Positions 1 through 10,815 of a DNA stretch of 64,000 nt are shown one piece after another (the stretch's first letter is position 1; each line of letters begins with the position of its first letter). This DNA comes from Camarhynchus parvulus. Lineage: Eukaryota > Chordata > Aves > Passeriformes > Thraupidae. The stretch is from assembly GCF_901933205.1 (NCBI RefSeq), contig NC_044572.1, forward strand, positions 27,490,501-27,554,500, in the 5' to 3' direction. The notes under the pieces are model-generated. The model was not told where the DNA came from. It worked only from the letters and a program-made list of their open reading frames with translations, and searched no databases. Made by a program: the position numbers and the translations under genes.

Positions 1-3000
1 AACTTTAGAGGACTGAAGAAGATGCAATCCAAAACTAGGCTATCTGCCTTGAAGAAACATATACTGAATATCATAAGAGGAGGTTCAGCAGTTCAGCAGA
101 AAAAGGTAGCTGCTTCTGAAGGTTTCAGATCAAAGGACAATCAACATTCTAAGGAAATCCAAAATGCTGTAACAGGCTTCATCTAAATAATAAGAAAGAA
201 GAGCAAGAACTACCTAGAAGATTGAAAAAAAAAAAAAGTCCACAGTGAGCTCCCTCAGAGTAGAATAATTTAACCATTTCCTAGCTGCAAAGTCCTGCAC
301 ACCATCAGGCATCTCCCACAATCAGCCACAGCATCACGAACCATAGGATTTTCTCTTGAATTCTTGCTGATCTCATGAAACATTACTTCATTGAATACAA
401 TTAGAAAAATGGTTTCCAACCTTTACCACCAGCCACAAGATGAGAACTGCTGACATACAAGCCCATTTCACCAAACAAACTCCTCTGCAGAAAGACTTGG
501 AACAATAACAAATTAATTGCAGAACACCAAAACTACATGTTCGTTTAGCACTTGAAAACCAAAACTACACACATACACAAATACACAGAAGCAGGCTTGC
601 AAAGGTTGACATTTTTGACTGAAGGGCAAACTAAAACTAGAGGAATCTTTAGGAAAAGAGTCAGTAAGCAAATTTGTGTTTGAAAATAGCGATTGTAAAT
701 CACATTATAACAAGCCACAAGGCTGGGCAGCATCCTTGCAAAACAACGTACAGGCATGCATGAACATTGGCCCAACTCCCAAAGAATCGTTAAGACAAAG
801 AAAATAATTTAAAGTAGGAGCTGAATACAAGCATATTTTGCCTTTCCCAGTGGAGAGAATATCACCAGTTTGCTCAGATTTTTTTTAATCTCAGTAAATT
901 GCTATAAGACTAGAGACTATAAGGAACAGTTTGCAAAGACCATATCTGCTTCTCATAAATGTAACCTTACAGTGAAGGAAGGGGTAAAACCTGTACCACA
1001 CCACTCATTAGCATCACATCCTAGAAAAGCTCAGGCCTAAACTGCTGGGAAATCTGACGACCCATGGGCAGACCTACAGCCTAGATGCTCACATCCTTAA
1101 CAGAACTACCTCATAGAAAAGATCTGGTTAGGTCAGAAGGTCAAATCAACCTTTGAATTATAAGGACCCATGTGTGCAATTTTCTACTTTGCAATTTTAG
1201 CTTTGAATGATCACACTCATGGGCAGGAAGCCTGGGGAAACATAGCAGTATTCATGCTGAATATTAATCCTTTGTGTTATCTGGAATTAAATCCAGATTT
1301 AATATTGCATGTGGAGTGTCTTCTCCTTGCTGTCTATTTGACCAACAGGGAACTTTAAGACATACTCAGTATGAGTAAGAGGGATTTTGGAGTTATGGGT
1401 AAAAGCACAATGTCCTGATGTGCTACAACAAGCTATTTATTTTCCACGCAGTGCTCTCCTCAGAGTTCATACAGCTTGTTGGAGGCTTTACCTGTGAAGT
1501 AAAATAATCAAATTAACTCTATGCTATTCTTGGACCACAAGTATAGCTGGATTTTGAGAGAGACCTTTGCCTAAAGTCTTTCACCTAAAGAAAAAAAAGG
1601 ATGTTTTCTCAAATAAAATCAAAATTTAAAAAATTTTATTTAATGTGCAGGTACTAGATAGCAAGAATAATAATAGAATTATTTAAATCCAGAGCTTAGA
1701 TGACCTCCATTATACGCTCTGAAGACATAAAATGTCATTTGTGAAGTCTAGTCATCCTTAAGAGGCTTAGTTTATGGTTGGTACCAACTTGTTTCTTGAA
1801 AGAAGTCAGTGAAAATACAGTGCATGTACTTTTTCCTTGTAGAAAATGACATAGTCCTCATTCATTTTCCACACAGCTGCACTGTTTAGTGTTGGTCATC
1901 TTGCACATTGCTCTGAGACACTGTTAGTACCTCCCGGTATAATGGGCCATTATAATCACACAAACAATGAGCTCACTTCTATTCATTTACAATTCCAATA
2001 CTGTCCACTAAAGTGTTTTTCACAAGACTATTTTCCCATGATCCTTTCACAAGTTTAACTAATTCTGCCAAACAATTTTGAAATAAACAAAACCACTTAG
2101 GCTTTCTACACTACAAAAGATAGAGGTTACATACAACTACTGTGTCCAGAAAAAATACGGGCAAAGCAACAAGGGGTGCTACTATACCAAACAAGAGTCA
2201 ACAACAGCTGCTGTGGGGCTGTTGCAGATACCATGAGTGTCTGAGGAGACAAGAAAGCAAAAGGTCTCAGTGAGAATGCTATCTTTCACAGCCCAGTGAT
2301 ACAGTGACCTGCATGCACATCTCATGCTACAGATAATTTTGAAATTGGCAGAGCAGTTTATTTGGCAAGCATCTACAGAGATGACTTATTAAAGCTTTAT
2401 GGAGTAATTTCCCTTTGTCAGTGGGAATTTTCATTACATAGCATTAATCAGAATCTACTTTGACCGAAAATAACAGCTAAATTCACAGGGTTGTCAGCAA
2501 AGAAAAAATAAATTAAATGCCAAACTTTGTGAATGAAATATGCAGTATTAACGTTAGATATAAAGAAATATATTACTGAAAATTATATAACTAGAATTAG
2601 TTGTGTTTCAGCCATTAGTTCAGATTTGTTCCCTGTATTGATGCTTAGATTTGGCAGTACCATTGCATTGTCCAGCACTTGGAAAAATGTGGTCAGTATT
2701 AGGAGACAAGCCACGCATTTTATTTCCAGTGAGACTGCTGAAAGTTGGGCACTGAAATAGCCAACCCTGATGTTCTGGGAACCTGTGGCTTCTGTGTGTG
2801 AGTCCTGTGCATTTCCACCTTGAGGGGCAATATGTCCCAGGAGGATGCTCAATTCACAGGCTCCCTTACCATAACTTTATGAAGCTGATTGAGGAAACAA
2901 GGGCATACTCTAAGTCCCAGACTACGCTTAGTAGTTTAATTAAAAAAAAAAAAGAAACAAACCACAAAATAAATCTAAAAAAGTAATACATTCTATTTTG

Positions 3001-6000
3001 TTCCCTATAGGACTCTTTACAGATTATGATATAATACCAGTATAGGAAATAAAAAATTTTGAAAAATACTCCTTGATTAACATTTATTTTGTCACACTGA
3101 GGTCAAATAACATTAACTGACAGTGAAGCAGAAAATCTGCATAAAAGTACAGTGTAGGAGAATCTTCATTAAAGATCTCAGTGCCTAATTCAATTTACCA
3201 CTCTGCAACATAATCTCTAGATTGAAGCTGAAAATTCAACACTGCATTCATTCAAGGAAATAATTTATTCATTCATAGGATTTATTGCCACAAGAGATTA
3301 TCAGAACATAGAGTACAGCCCTCATTACATTATAGCCTATTATATTTTGCTAAGGAAGATGATTACATGCATTTGAGTAAAAACTATATATGAGAAAGGC
3401 ACCCAATCTTGATGATTTGCACAGAAATATATAAATGTCATACATCTAGATGACAGAACAACTGTTCACTGTATGAAAGGAGTTAAAATATGGTGCAGAA
3501 AAAGGAATCATTCATTGCTGTTTCAATTATTCAGCACGGTGTGTACGTTTCCATCTTAAATCTAGAGTTGGGCATGGTATGTCAAATGTGTAGCAATACT
3601 GACAAGACACTGTCAAAACAGCAGCCTCAGTAAGATGATGGAGCAGGTACTTACAATAGAAAGGAACACCCATTGAATAATATTATGCATATCCACAGAA
3701 ATTACTGTCTCCACCAAAATCACATTAAAAAACTACAGGATGCTTCTACTTTCAAATTCATGGAAATTCTAAAGGCATAATGGAAAACTATAGGAAAGCA
3801 ATGTTTGCATCCTGCTTCTAAAATAAGAGTTTACATTTTTATTATCCCAATGCACCTGAAAAATAACCCTGTAGTTTTTAGTTATCAAGAAGTTTTTCAT
3901 CCAACATGACTTTCTTCTTGCCTGTTCTCTATTTATTAACAGAATGTGCTCTAAATAATTCCAAATTAATGAATCAAGATGACTGTATATAGCTCATTAT
4001 CCAAGTTTGTGATATTTACAGGTGCTCTGTGAGTGAACCACTTATGGCTTTTACATCCTCACAGTATGGTGAGCTTGGAGGCTTCCTCTACAAACAGCAG
4101 TAGAGCTGCCTGTACAGTAACATAAAAAGCAGGGGCAGACATACATGCTCTCATTTGGTCCTCAGTAACAAACAAAAGGTTGTTCATGCTCCTTCATCTC
4201 CACAACCCATCCTCTCTGCATTGCTATTTCCCTCACCTTTCTGCAGCTCATCTCCTTGAAGTTACTCTACCTTAACCCCTGCCACCTTCACACACATCTC
4301 CCTTTCTGCCTGTTGCCTCATGGAGGGGCTCAGAGAAGTACAGAGAATCTCTTAAGATGTTTTTTTAAGCAAGGGATACATTACAGGGTTCAACAAACTG
4401 TGCCGCTGTATTGTGTGTCTGAATCTTTTCTCTGTTTGCTGACAGCATATTCCTCTGGGTGACTTGTCTGCTTTCCAAATCAATGGCATAAATAAAGCAA
4501 CAGGCTTGTGATGGTTTGGCTTGGTTTTTTATTTTCCTCCTTCATACAGTTCATAATTTATAGGAGTGAAAGTCCATAAAGTGAACACAGACATTTGTTT
4601 TATGAGGACCTGGAAAGGAAAACAAAGCTAAAATGCCATTCTAGAGGAGGAGATTCTCTCTCCTTGATTCTCCTGACAATATCTTAGGTATTATTCACTC
4701 ATCAGTCTAAATACTCAACTGGCCATTCCCAAATTCCTTCATTTCTGGTTACTTAGCTTAGCACCTGTGGCCAGTAGCGAATATTGTGACTCTGCTTTAA
4801 GCAGATACATGCCTTGTGAAGTAAGATGAAAAATTAAACATTATATATGCCCAACATGAGCAAGGCAATTCAATAATTTTGCTCCTACTCTCATCTCTCA
4901 TCTCTCAACTATAGTATTGAAATAAATAAAAGCTCAAACTCTCCAAAACTTGAAATTTAGTAAAGCACTGCAATGAGATTATGTAAACTTCCAAGAGTTA
5001 AATTTGTTACAAGATGTGGATATAGTTTTCTAGATATTTAAAAAACGCACAGAATTAGTGAAGAACATTAAAATAATTAAAAAATAATAACTTTCTAAGA
5101 TAAACAGAGGTGTAACACACCAAAGATGATAATTTTGTTCCATGATTGTAATTGCATATGGTTATATTCTAACAAAGAAATAAAAGCTCTGAATATTTAT
5201 AAAATTCTACTTTTTTTCTTGAACTCTCATTTCAGGTCATTTAGGTCACCAATAATGTTCATTTTCACATGCAGGTCTCTTGGTTATGCCAAGAGAGTAT
5301 TAACCATTTATGGGGACTGCAACCAGAGCTGCTGGGGATGGTTTCCTATGTGGTCTCCTCCATTCTTCCCCCATTCAGAAATGTTTTGGTCCCAGACTAA
5401 GCAAGATAACAAACAATATCCAAAAGGTGTAGAAAAATAAAGGAAATAGTGCAGAAATTCCTGGGATTTTTTTTTAAGAGGCAGTTATATCCTTGAAGAA
5501 CTGCTTTAACTACAACCCCCTTTCCAGCCATTTGAGTTAAGTGACTCTTAGCAGTGACAGGCTGTCCCCACACTTATGGAGCAGCTGCTTCAGGGGTACA
5601 TGATGTGCTTTGTCACTGGATTTCAAAATCTTTGCTGAAGCACAGAAACATACAGTTCAGAAAACTCTAGTTCTGTTCCATATTCTTACAGTCGCAAATG
5701 ACTGTGCTCAAGTCCTTCCAAATTTCCCAATCTACTGGGGTCCCAAGAAAGCATTTCAGTAAAAAGGCTGTATGAATTAAAAACAGTTAAAAAAATATTT
5801 TCTTAGACTTGTACAATTTGTACAAAACAGCCAAACATTTTTGCTAAACTGTCCCACAAAAGTCTGCTCACAAAGAAAATTATGACTAAATATTTGAGAC
5901 ACAACTGCAACAGAGTCCATATTACAACAGAAAATTATAGGCTTAACATGAGGCATAATCATCACAACTTGTAATAGGACAAACAGGTTTGTAAGTCAAA

Positions 6001-7685
6001 ATCAGCTTCTTCATATGTTTTATGTTTCTCTACATTGCCAGTTTGTTGTCTAACAGCTCTCTTTGATAAAGAGAGGAAACATTTCAGACAATCAAGTTTT
6101 GTCCTCTACACTAACAGCAGCGCTGTCCAGATTTTGTTAGCTATCCAGAGAAAAGTCACTTTATAAGCCAATTTTAATTACTGAATTTGTTTTTTCCTTC
6201 AACATTTCTATTTTTCAAATATTTTCAGTGCACCAGAATTTCAGACTAAGGGGAACACGAAGCAAACACAGGCCATGTAACACATACATTATTGCAGAAC
6301 GGCCAATACAAAATCCAATATTTCATCCTTCATGGGAGACTATCTGTTGTTCACTCAGCAATAAAGTATATAAATTAAACTTTGATTTTCTTGTTTCACT
6401 TCTCTTTACCACGCCTGGTGTGCTGGTATGTCAAGAGAATTTTGCCTTTTTGAAGTTTTGCTGACAGCGTTACAGAACCATTTCCTCTGTAGCACCCTTG
6501 TGAAAGTTGTTCTTTTTTTAAAACCCTTTTTATAATATATCAATTTTGCTATCTCTGCAAAAAATATTACTCGCCTGAGGGTTTTTATTCTTCTTTCAGT
6601 CATGCTGCCAGGGGGCTGATTGTTTCTGATTGCTAAAGTCAAAACTCACTGAAAATGGACTACTTAAGCTGAAGAGCATTTCACATGAGAACGGCAGGTT
6701 TTCCAGTCACCTTACTTGTCTATATTATTTAGTAACACAGTTACTATGTGATGGAGATTATAAAATCATTTGAGCTGGCTGCATTGACACCCTGGGCAGA
6801 AAAATAATTCTATTGTTTCAGATTCTGAAATGGCAGTCATAGAATAAAGCATTTGATTGCTTAGTGAAGGGTGCAGCATAAATGATGCAAAAGGATATAC
6901 AGCTGATATACATTGGTCTCTAAAAGCTATGTTACCAGCACCAGAATTTCTCACATGAGTCATTTCACCAAATTTTCTTGCTTATACTATGTAAACAAGA
7001 AAAAAAATCGTTATTAAAATTGATGTGAAGACTACTCAAAATACTTTGTGCAATTAAAACATAATTTTTTTCCCATAAGATATACAAATGCTCACTGCAT
7101 CATTTGTTTAATTTTCACCTCTTTGAAGAATTGATCCTACACTGTATTATCAATTGTTTCACTGCCTTAGGCAAGAAGGTTTCACTCACTTCCCTGCACC
7201 AGCCTGAAATTGCACAAGACACTGTGGTATCTGAACTTAAGACAGTGCTGGTGATCTAAGTGAATTCAAGAGTGAGCGTAAAGATGATGAGTAAAGTATG
7301 CCACTGACTTCCAACTATATTTTTACTTTCTTTTACCATTTATCAGAGCTTTGGCATGACTATGTCATTCCTCCCTTTTTTTTACTCAATAATTTTCTTA
7401 ACCTTTCAAAAACTTAGGGACTTTCAAAAAGAGTGCCTGGCTGCTATCTGAAAGCAACTGATGTATAATAAATTATTCCTTGTATTTAAAGGTTAATGAT
7501 GTTCCTGGGCTAGGCACAGTGAGGGCTGCATGATGTGAGGCTGGAAAAGGAAGCAGTAAAGGCAATTTTTTCTGTACCAACAATGAGATTGTGCTGCAGC
7601 CAACACCTGGGACTGCCTGAGCTGCTGATTTTAAGATTTCTTGTGAAGACCTTCACCAAAGTGTGGATCAAAATCTTAAATAACT
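1..7685. other. Non-coding intronic block, nothing recognised
   Basis: AT-rich sequence with short A or T runs (for example 2942-2953 and 5468-5475) and a small CATCTCT-type tandem near 4889-4908. I recognise no mobile element, RNA gene or exon in it. Open frames such as 5126-5440 (104 codons) lack any family signature and look like chance. Confidence 0.6.
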
Positions 7686-7950
7686 AAAGAAAACCAGACC
7701 TAGAAGAGACTGCAAAAAGTCTATACAGTCAGTCCTTCTTCCCTAATCAAGAGCTACTCCAGGTGTGTCATCCCTGACACATGCATTTTTCTAGCCTTTG
7801 CTAATAAACCTTTGAAGATAGAGGTGCCACACATGGCCCAAGCAATTTTCTCCAGTCTCCTATTCCCAGTATTGAGAAGCCCAGCCTCATTCAGCACTGC
7901 TGTGATTTGCCCACTATTGTTTTTCCAATATATCCATAATATAGAGAATA
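7686..7950 (-). mobile_element. Old CR1 (L3-like) LINE 3' fragment, minus strand
   Basis: The plus strand reads as the reverse complement of a CR1 3' region. It contains, in the expected order, the block around CATCCCTGACA, a degraded segment with CTAGCCTTTGCTAATAAACC, then ATTTTCTCCAG and TTTTTCCAATATATCCA. These correspond by eye to the conserved L3/CR1 3' untranslated segment in vertebrates. Divergence is heavy, which suggests an ancient copy that predates the younger CR1s in this window. The ends are approximate. Confidence 0.6.
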
Positions 7951-9000
7951 AATTGCTCGATTCTTCCTTGTGATGGCTTGTTACATACTCATAGGCATTT
8001 CACTCACATTTTCACCCATATGTCCCTTCTTCAACAGAACAACCCAAGCCTTCCAGTTCTTCCCTTAAACCAGGGAGCTCATCATTTTCCTGTGTCACCG
8101 CTGGATCATCTCTTGAAAGGAATTATACTCAAAAAAAAGTTTTCTACACTTGAAAAAAAAGATATTATTGGGTTTCTAATTGAAAAGGTGGAAGCAATTA
8201 CATGTTCTGTGATAGAATGTTTAAATGGCACAACAAAAACTCAAAAGTAAAATACCTTGAAAGAAGTTCCTAAACACTAACACAGCAGCAATGACTGTCA
8301 GCCTCATTCAGCAAGATATCCTAGTCATTTCACAGTTGAAGTAAAATTGATTAATCAGGCATTGAGCGAGAGGGCAGGAAATAGAATCACATCAAAGAAA
8401 GGAAGACTAGACTGAAAGAAGACTTTTTGAGCTGAATAAAAACATTCTGGGGGATAGGAAAGAAAAATACATGAGCTAGCAAGAGAATGCCAGATAAAAC
8501 AAATCAAAGATAATACAATAATAAGTTAATACAAGATAATACAAAATAAGTTGCTGCTGCTTTCTCATGCATCCTTCTCTCTTGTTTTATACTGCAAGTC
8601 TGACTCAGTCCAGTTTCCTGTTAGTCTTTGTGCCCATCCTCTACATCACCTATTAGAAAAATGCATGACTTGTTAGAGATCAGACACCTGCCTGAGCCCA
8701 TAGAAACAAAGCTGACATTTGATACATATCTTCAAGCATTTGGGGGAAATCTATTTAAGAAAACAGAGGCTAGGGACTAGCACAGCTTAATGGTGCACAT
8801 GTACGTGATGCTTAGTATGATCACCAGCACAGTTTGCATGTTTCACAAAACACAAAACAGAAAACACTTGAGCTTGATGATGGATGTAGAAGTGGAAATA
8901 GCATGAACTCTATTTTGAGATTTGGGTTTATGTAAATGAATCCACTTCTGCATGTTTTACTTTAAACAGATAAAAATTAAAGTATGCAAACATAAATGGT
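7951..9000. other. Intronic block directly downstream of exon 2
   Basis: AT-rich, with A-rich patches at 8131-8165 and a short imperfect direct repeat of a GATAATACAA-containing unit at about 8508-8552. No exon, mobile element or RNA gene is recognised. Any intronic splicing regulators for the exon 2 donor would lie near its right end but cannot be identified by eye. Confidence 0.5.
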
Positions 9001-9006
9001 GATTAC
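9001..9006 (-). other. THSD7A: Splice donor after THSD7A exon 2
   Basis: The exon ends CTGAG and the intron begins GTAATC. The frame runs into an in-frame TAA inside the donor, as expected once the intron is entered. Position +5 is T and +6 is C rather than the consensus G and T, so the site looks weaker than average. No better GT is visible nearby, and the junction agrees with the Leu-Ser continuation known for the family. Confidence 0.85.
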
Positions 9007-9838
9007 CTCAGAGCAGCAGTTTTCCCATTTTTGTGAGTACACGTGACCTGCCTTGTTTGGTACCCAATTTGTATGTCCCAGTATTTGTTCTCCTGTCTAT
9101 TCTGTCTGTTACGATTCCTCTTCTTCTTAATTAACTCGCGAGCCTCGGGATCTCGAACCACCTTTTCTCTGTCCTTTTCCTTGTCTTTGTTCTTCCCTCG
9201 TTTCCTAGCTTGCCTTATTTGTCTGGAATGGGGCACCGAGCATGCGCTCCATGGTCCCACGTTCAGGCTGTACAGGCTTTCTTCAACAGTGCACGGGCTG
9301 GACCGGCACATCTGGAATTCCGTGAGGTTGGGGCAAGCTGACCCACCAAACTGAGGCGGAGCCACCACGTGCCGGGTGCGATGCTGGAGCCCATTGCCGC
9401 AGGTCTTGGAGCACTCGGACCAGGGCGAGAACTCGGCCACGATGCAGTCCTGCCGGCACGGGATGAGGCACGCCTGCTCCTGCCGCGGCTTTGGCTCAAA
9501 GTACTCGCAGATGACATCCTCAGCTGGAACCCCATTGGACTTCTGTATGCAGGTGATGTCCCTTGTCTGGATCCCTTCCTCCCCTCTGAGGCACTCCAGG
9601 GGCTTCTCATGGCTGCGGGAGAGGACGGGCCGGCACTGGTTCCAGCCGCCGATCTGCCAGTCGTACAGCTCCTTGTGCCAGTCGCAGACACGGAAACAGC
9701 TCTGCTGGTTGTCCGGCCGCTCGGGCTGCTTGCAGTTCGTGGGCAGCGTGGTCCAGCCCTCCACGTGGGCACACCACACTGCTCGTGTCTGGATGCCTCC
9801 TGGGCCACACTCGTCTCCCATGCATCTCCCCCATGGAC
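9007..9838 (-). CDS. THSD7A: THSD7A exon 2 (thrombospondin type-1 repeats 1-3 and start of 4), partial gene
   Basis: Seen: an 832-bp open exon bounded by an AG acceptor and a GT donor. It starts with two bases that complete a split Gly codon and ends with two bases of another codon, so its introns are phase 1 and phase 2. Numbering exon residues from the split Gly, repeat 1 spans about 2-52 (WGRC near its start), repeat 2 about 53-128 (WNQC), and repeat 3 about 131-183 (WSECSKTCG and the glycosylation site NLT at 171). Repeat 4 opens at about 184 (WSAC) and is interrupted at about 208-250 by a Lys/Arg-rich linker containing KKKRNRNRQNRQ. The W-x-x-C motifs are typical C-mannosylation sites. 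Known: THSD7A is a large type I membrane protein of podocytes and endothelium, linked to cell migration and to membranous nephropathy as an autoantigen. The basic linker and the phrase KYWDIQIGYQTR favour THSD7A over its paralogue THSD7B. No frameshift or stop is present; the signal peptide, later repeats and transmembrane segment lie on other exons. Confidence 0.95.
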
Positions 9839-9863
9839 CTGGAAAACAAGAGAAGATGCTAAC
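9839..9863 (-). other. THSD7A: Splice acceptor of THSD7A exon 2
   Basis: On the minus strand a pyrimidine-rich stretch (CTTCTCTTGTTTTCCAG) ends in AG at 9840-9839, immediately before the exon base at 9838. Reading upstream of it gives peptide with no similarity to the family, while similarity to THSD7A begins exactly at the split Gly codon. This fixes the exon start and implies that exon 1 ends after the first base of a Gly codon. Confidence 0.9.
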
Positions 9864-10540
9864 GTTGCTCACTCAAGTTATTTCTCTGCCATATTGCGAA
9901 AACAAGCTCTCAGCATTTCCTGTATGTCTAAGAATTTCATCCTTGGAGAAACTCACACTTTGAGAATACAAGCATGGGATTACTCTACATCTACATACTC
10001 TACATCTTCATTCTCTTCATCTTTTTATGATTAGAGATACATTTCACTTTTTATCCCAGACAAACTGAATATTTAATCTTGAATAACTCCTGAACACACA
10101 CATGAATTAATCACATTAGAGAACTATGAACTAAGAAATCACATTTGCAACTTAGTTTTTTGCTGCCAAGGCAGGAGCCAAAGCTCTTCCCTTGAAGGCA
10201 TGAATTGGATCTCGCTCATCTACTTGAGTAACTTTTCCTGGACTGTTTAATTTTTTCCTTCACATTTCTACTGCACTACACTTAATACCTTGATGCCAAT
10301 TAATATTGTGTTCTCTTCCTTCCATATTGCATGCAAAAATGAGAACAACTACACAATACATTTTGAAAAACAGTGGTGATTTCAAGGAGGCCACTTCTAG
10401 TCTTTCCTTTATTACAACTAAAATAAAAATTAAAATCCAGTTAAAAAATGTTCATTCCACACAATCTGTGATATTATAGAATAGAATAAGCTCTTGAAGA
10501 CAGAGACATACCAGCTGGTAACTCTCCAAATAACAGAAGC
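9864..10540. other. Intronic block directly upstream of exon 2
   Basis: Contains an imperfect pyrimidine-rich tandem built on CTCTACATCT and CTTCAT at about 9979-10024, purine-rich on the gene strand. Nothing else is recognised. It lies 140-190 bases upstream of the acceptor, beyond the usual branch-point range. Confidence 0.5.
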
Positions 10541-10815
10541 TATTGAATCACAGAATCATAAAATACAGGGTTGGAAGGGATCTCAAGGATCATCTGGTCC
10601 AAACTTTCTCATCAAAAGCACAGTCTAGACAAGATGGCTCAGCACCCTGTCCAACTGTAACTTAACGGTGTTCAATATTGAGGAATCTATCACTTCCTTG
10701 GGGAGAATATTCCAACATCTGATTGTTCTCATTGTAAGAGTTTTCTCTTGTGCCCAATTGGAATGTCCCCAGGAGTAATTTACACCTAACTTGTTCCTAT
10801 CATTTTCTTAAATCT
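10541..10815 (-). mobile_element. CR1 LINE 3' fragment, minus strand
   Basis: The plus strand starts GAATCACAGAATCATAAAAT and continues with GGGTTGGAAGGGATCTCAAG and GATCATCTGGTCCAA, the hallmark reverse complement of the avian CR1 3' end. Further in, GAGGAATCTATCACTTCCTT and ATATTCCAACATCTGA match the next conserved blocks. The 3' end of the element is therefore at about 10541 and the 5'-truncated side near 10815. It lies about 0.7 kb upstream of the exon 2 acceptor in the gene's own orientation. Confidence 0.88.

Larger units (their letters stand above)
1..9006 (-). other. THSD7A: THSD7A intron 2, 5' part
   Basis: This stretch follows exon 2 in transcription order. It is AT-rich and has stop codons in all frames at short intervals; the longest open frames are around 100 codons and resemble no known protein. 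I looked on the minus strand for the continuation of the fourth thrombospondin repeat (an exon starting with a Cys-rich segment) and did not find it, so exon 3 lies beyond position 1. The only interspersed repeat I recognise is an old CR1/L3-like fragment near 7.7-7.95 kb. Confidence 0.85.

Noticed and set aside
9007..9838. Assignment of the exon to THSD7B.
   Set aside because: The Lys/Arg-rich linker and the surrounding residues fit THSD7A. THSD7B, as I recall it, lacks this basic insert and differs at many positions in the first repeats.
9369..10034. Long plus-strand open frames (221 and 195 codons) and a 181-codon alternative minus frame over THSD7A exon 2.
   Set aside because: They are shadows of a GC-rich coding exon in which stop codons are rare in every frame. 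They run past the splice acceptor into intron, and their peptides carry no domain.
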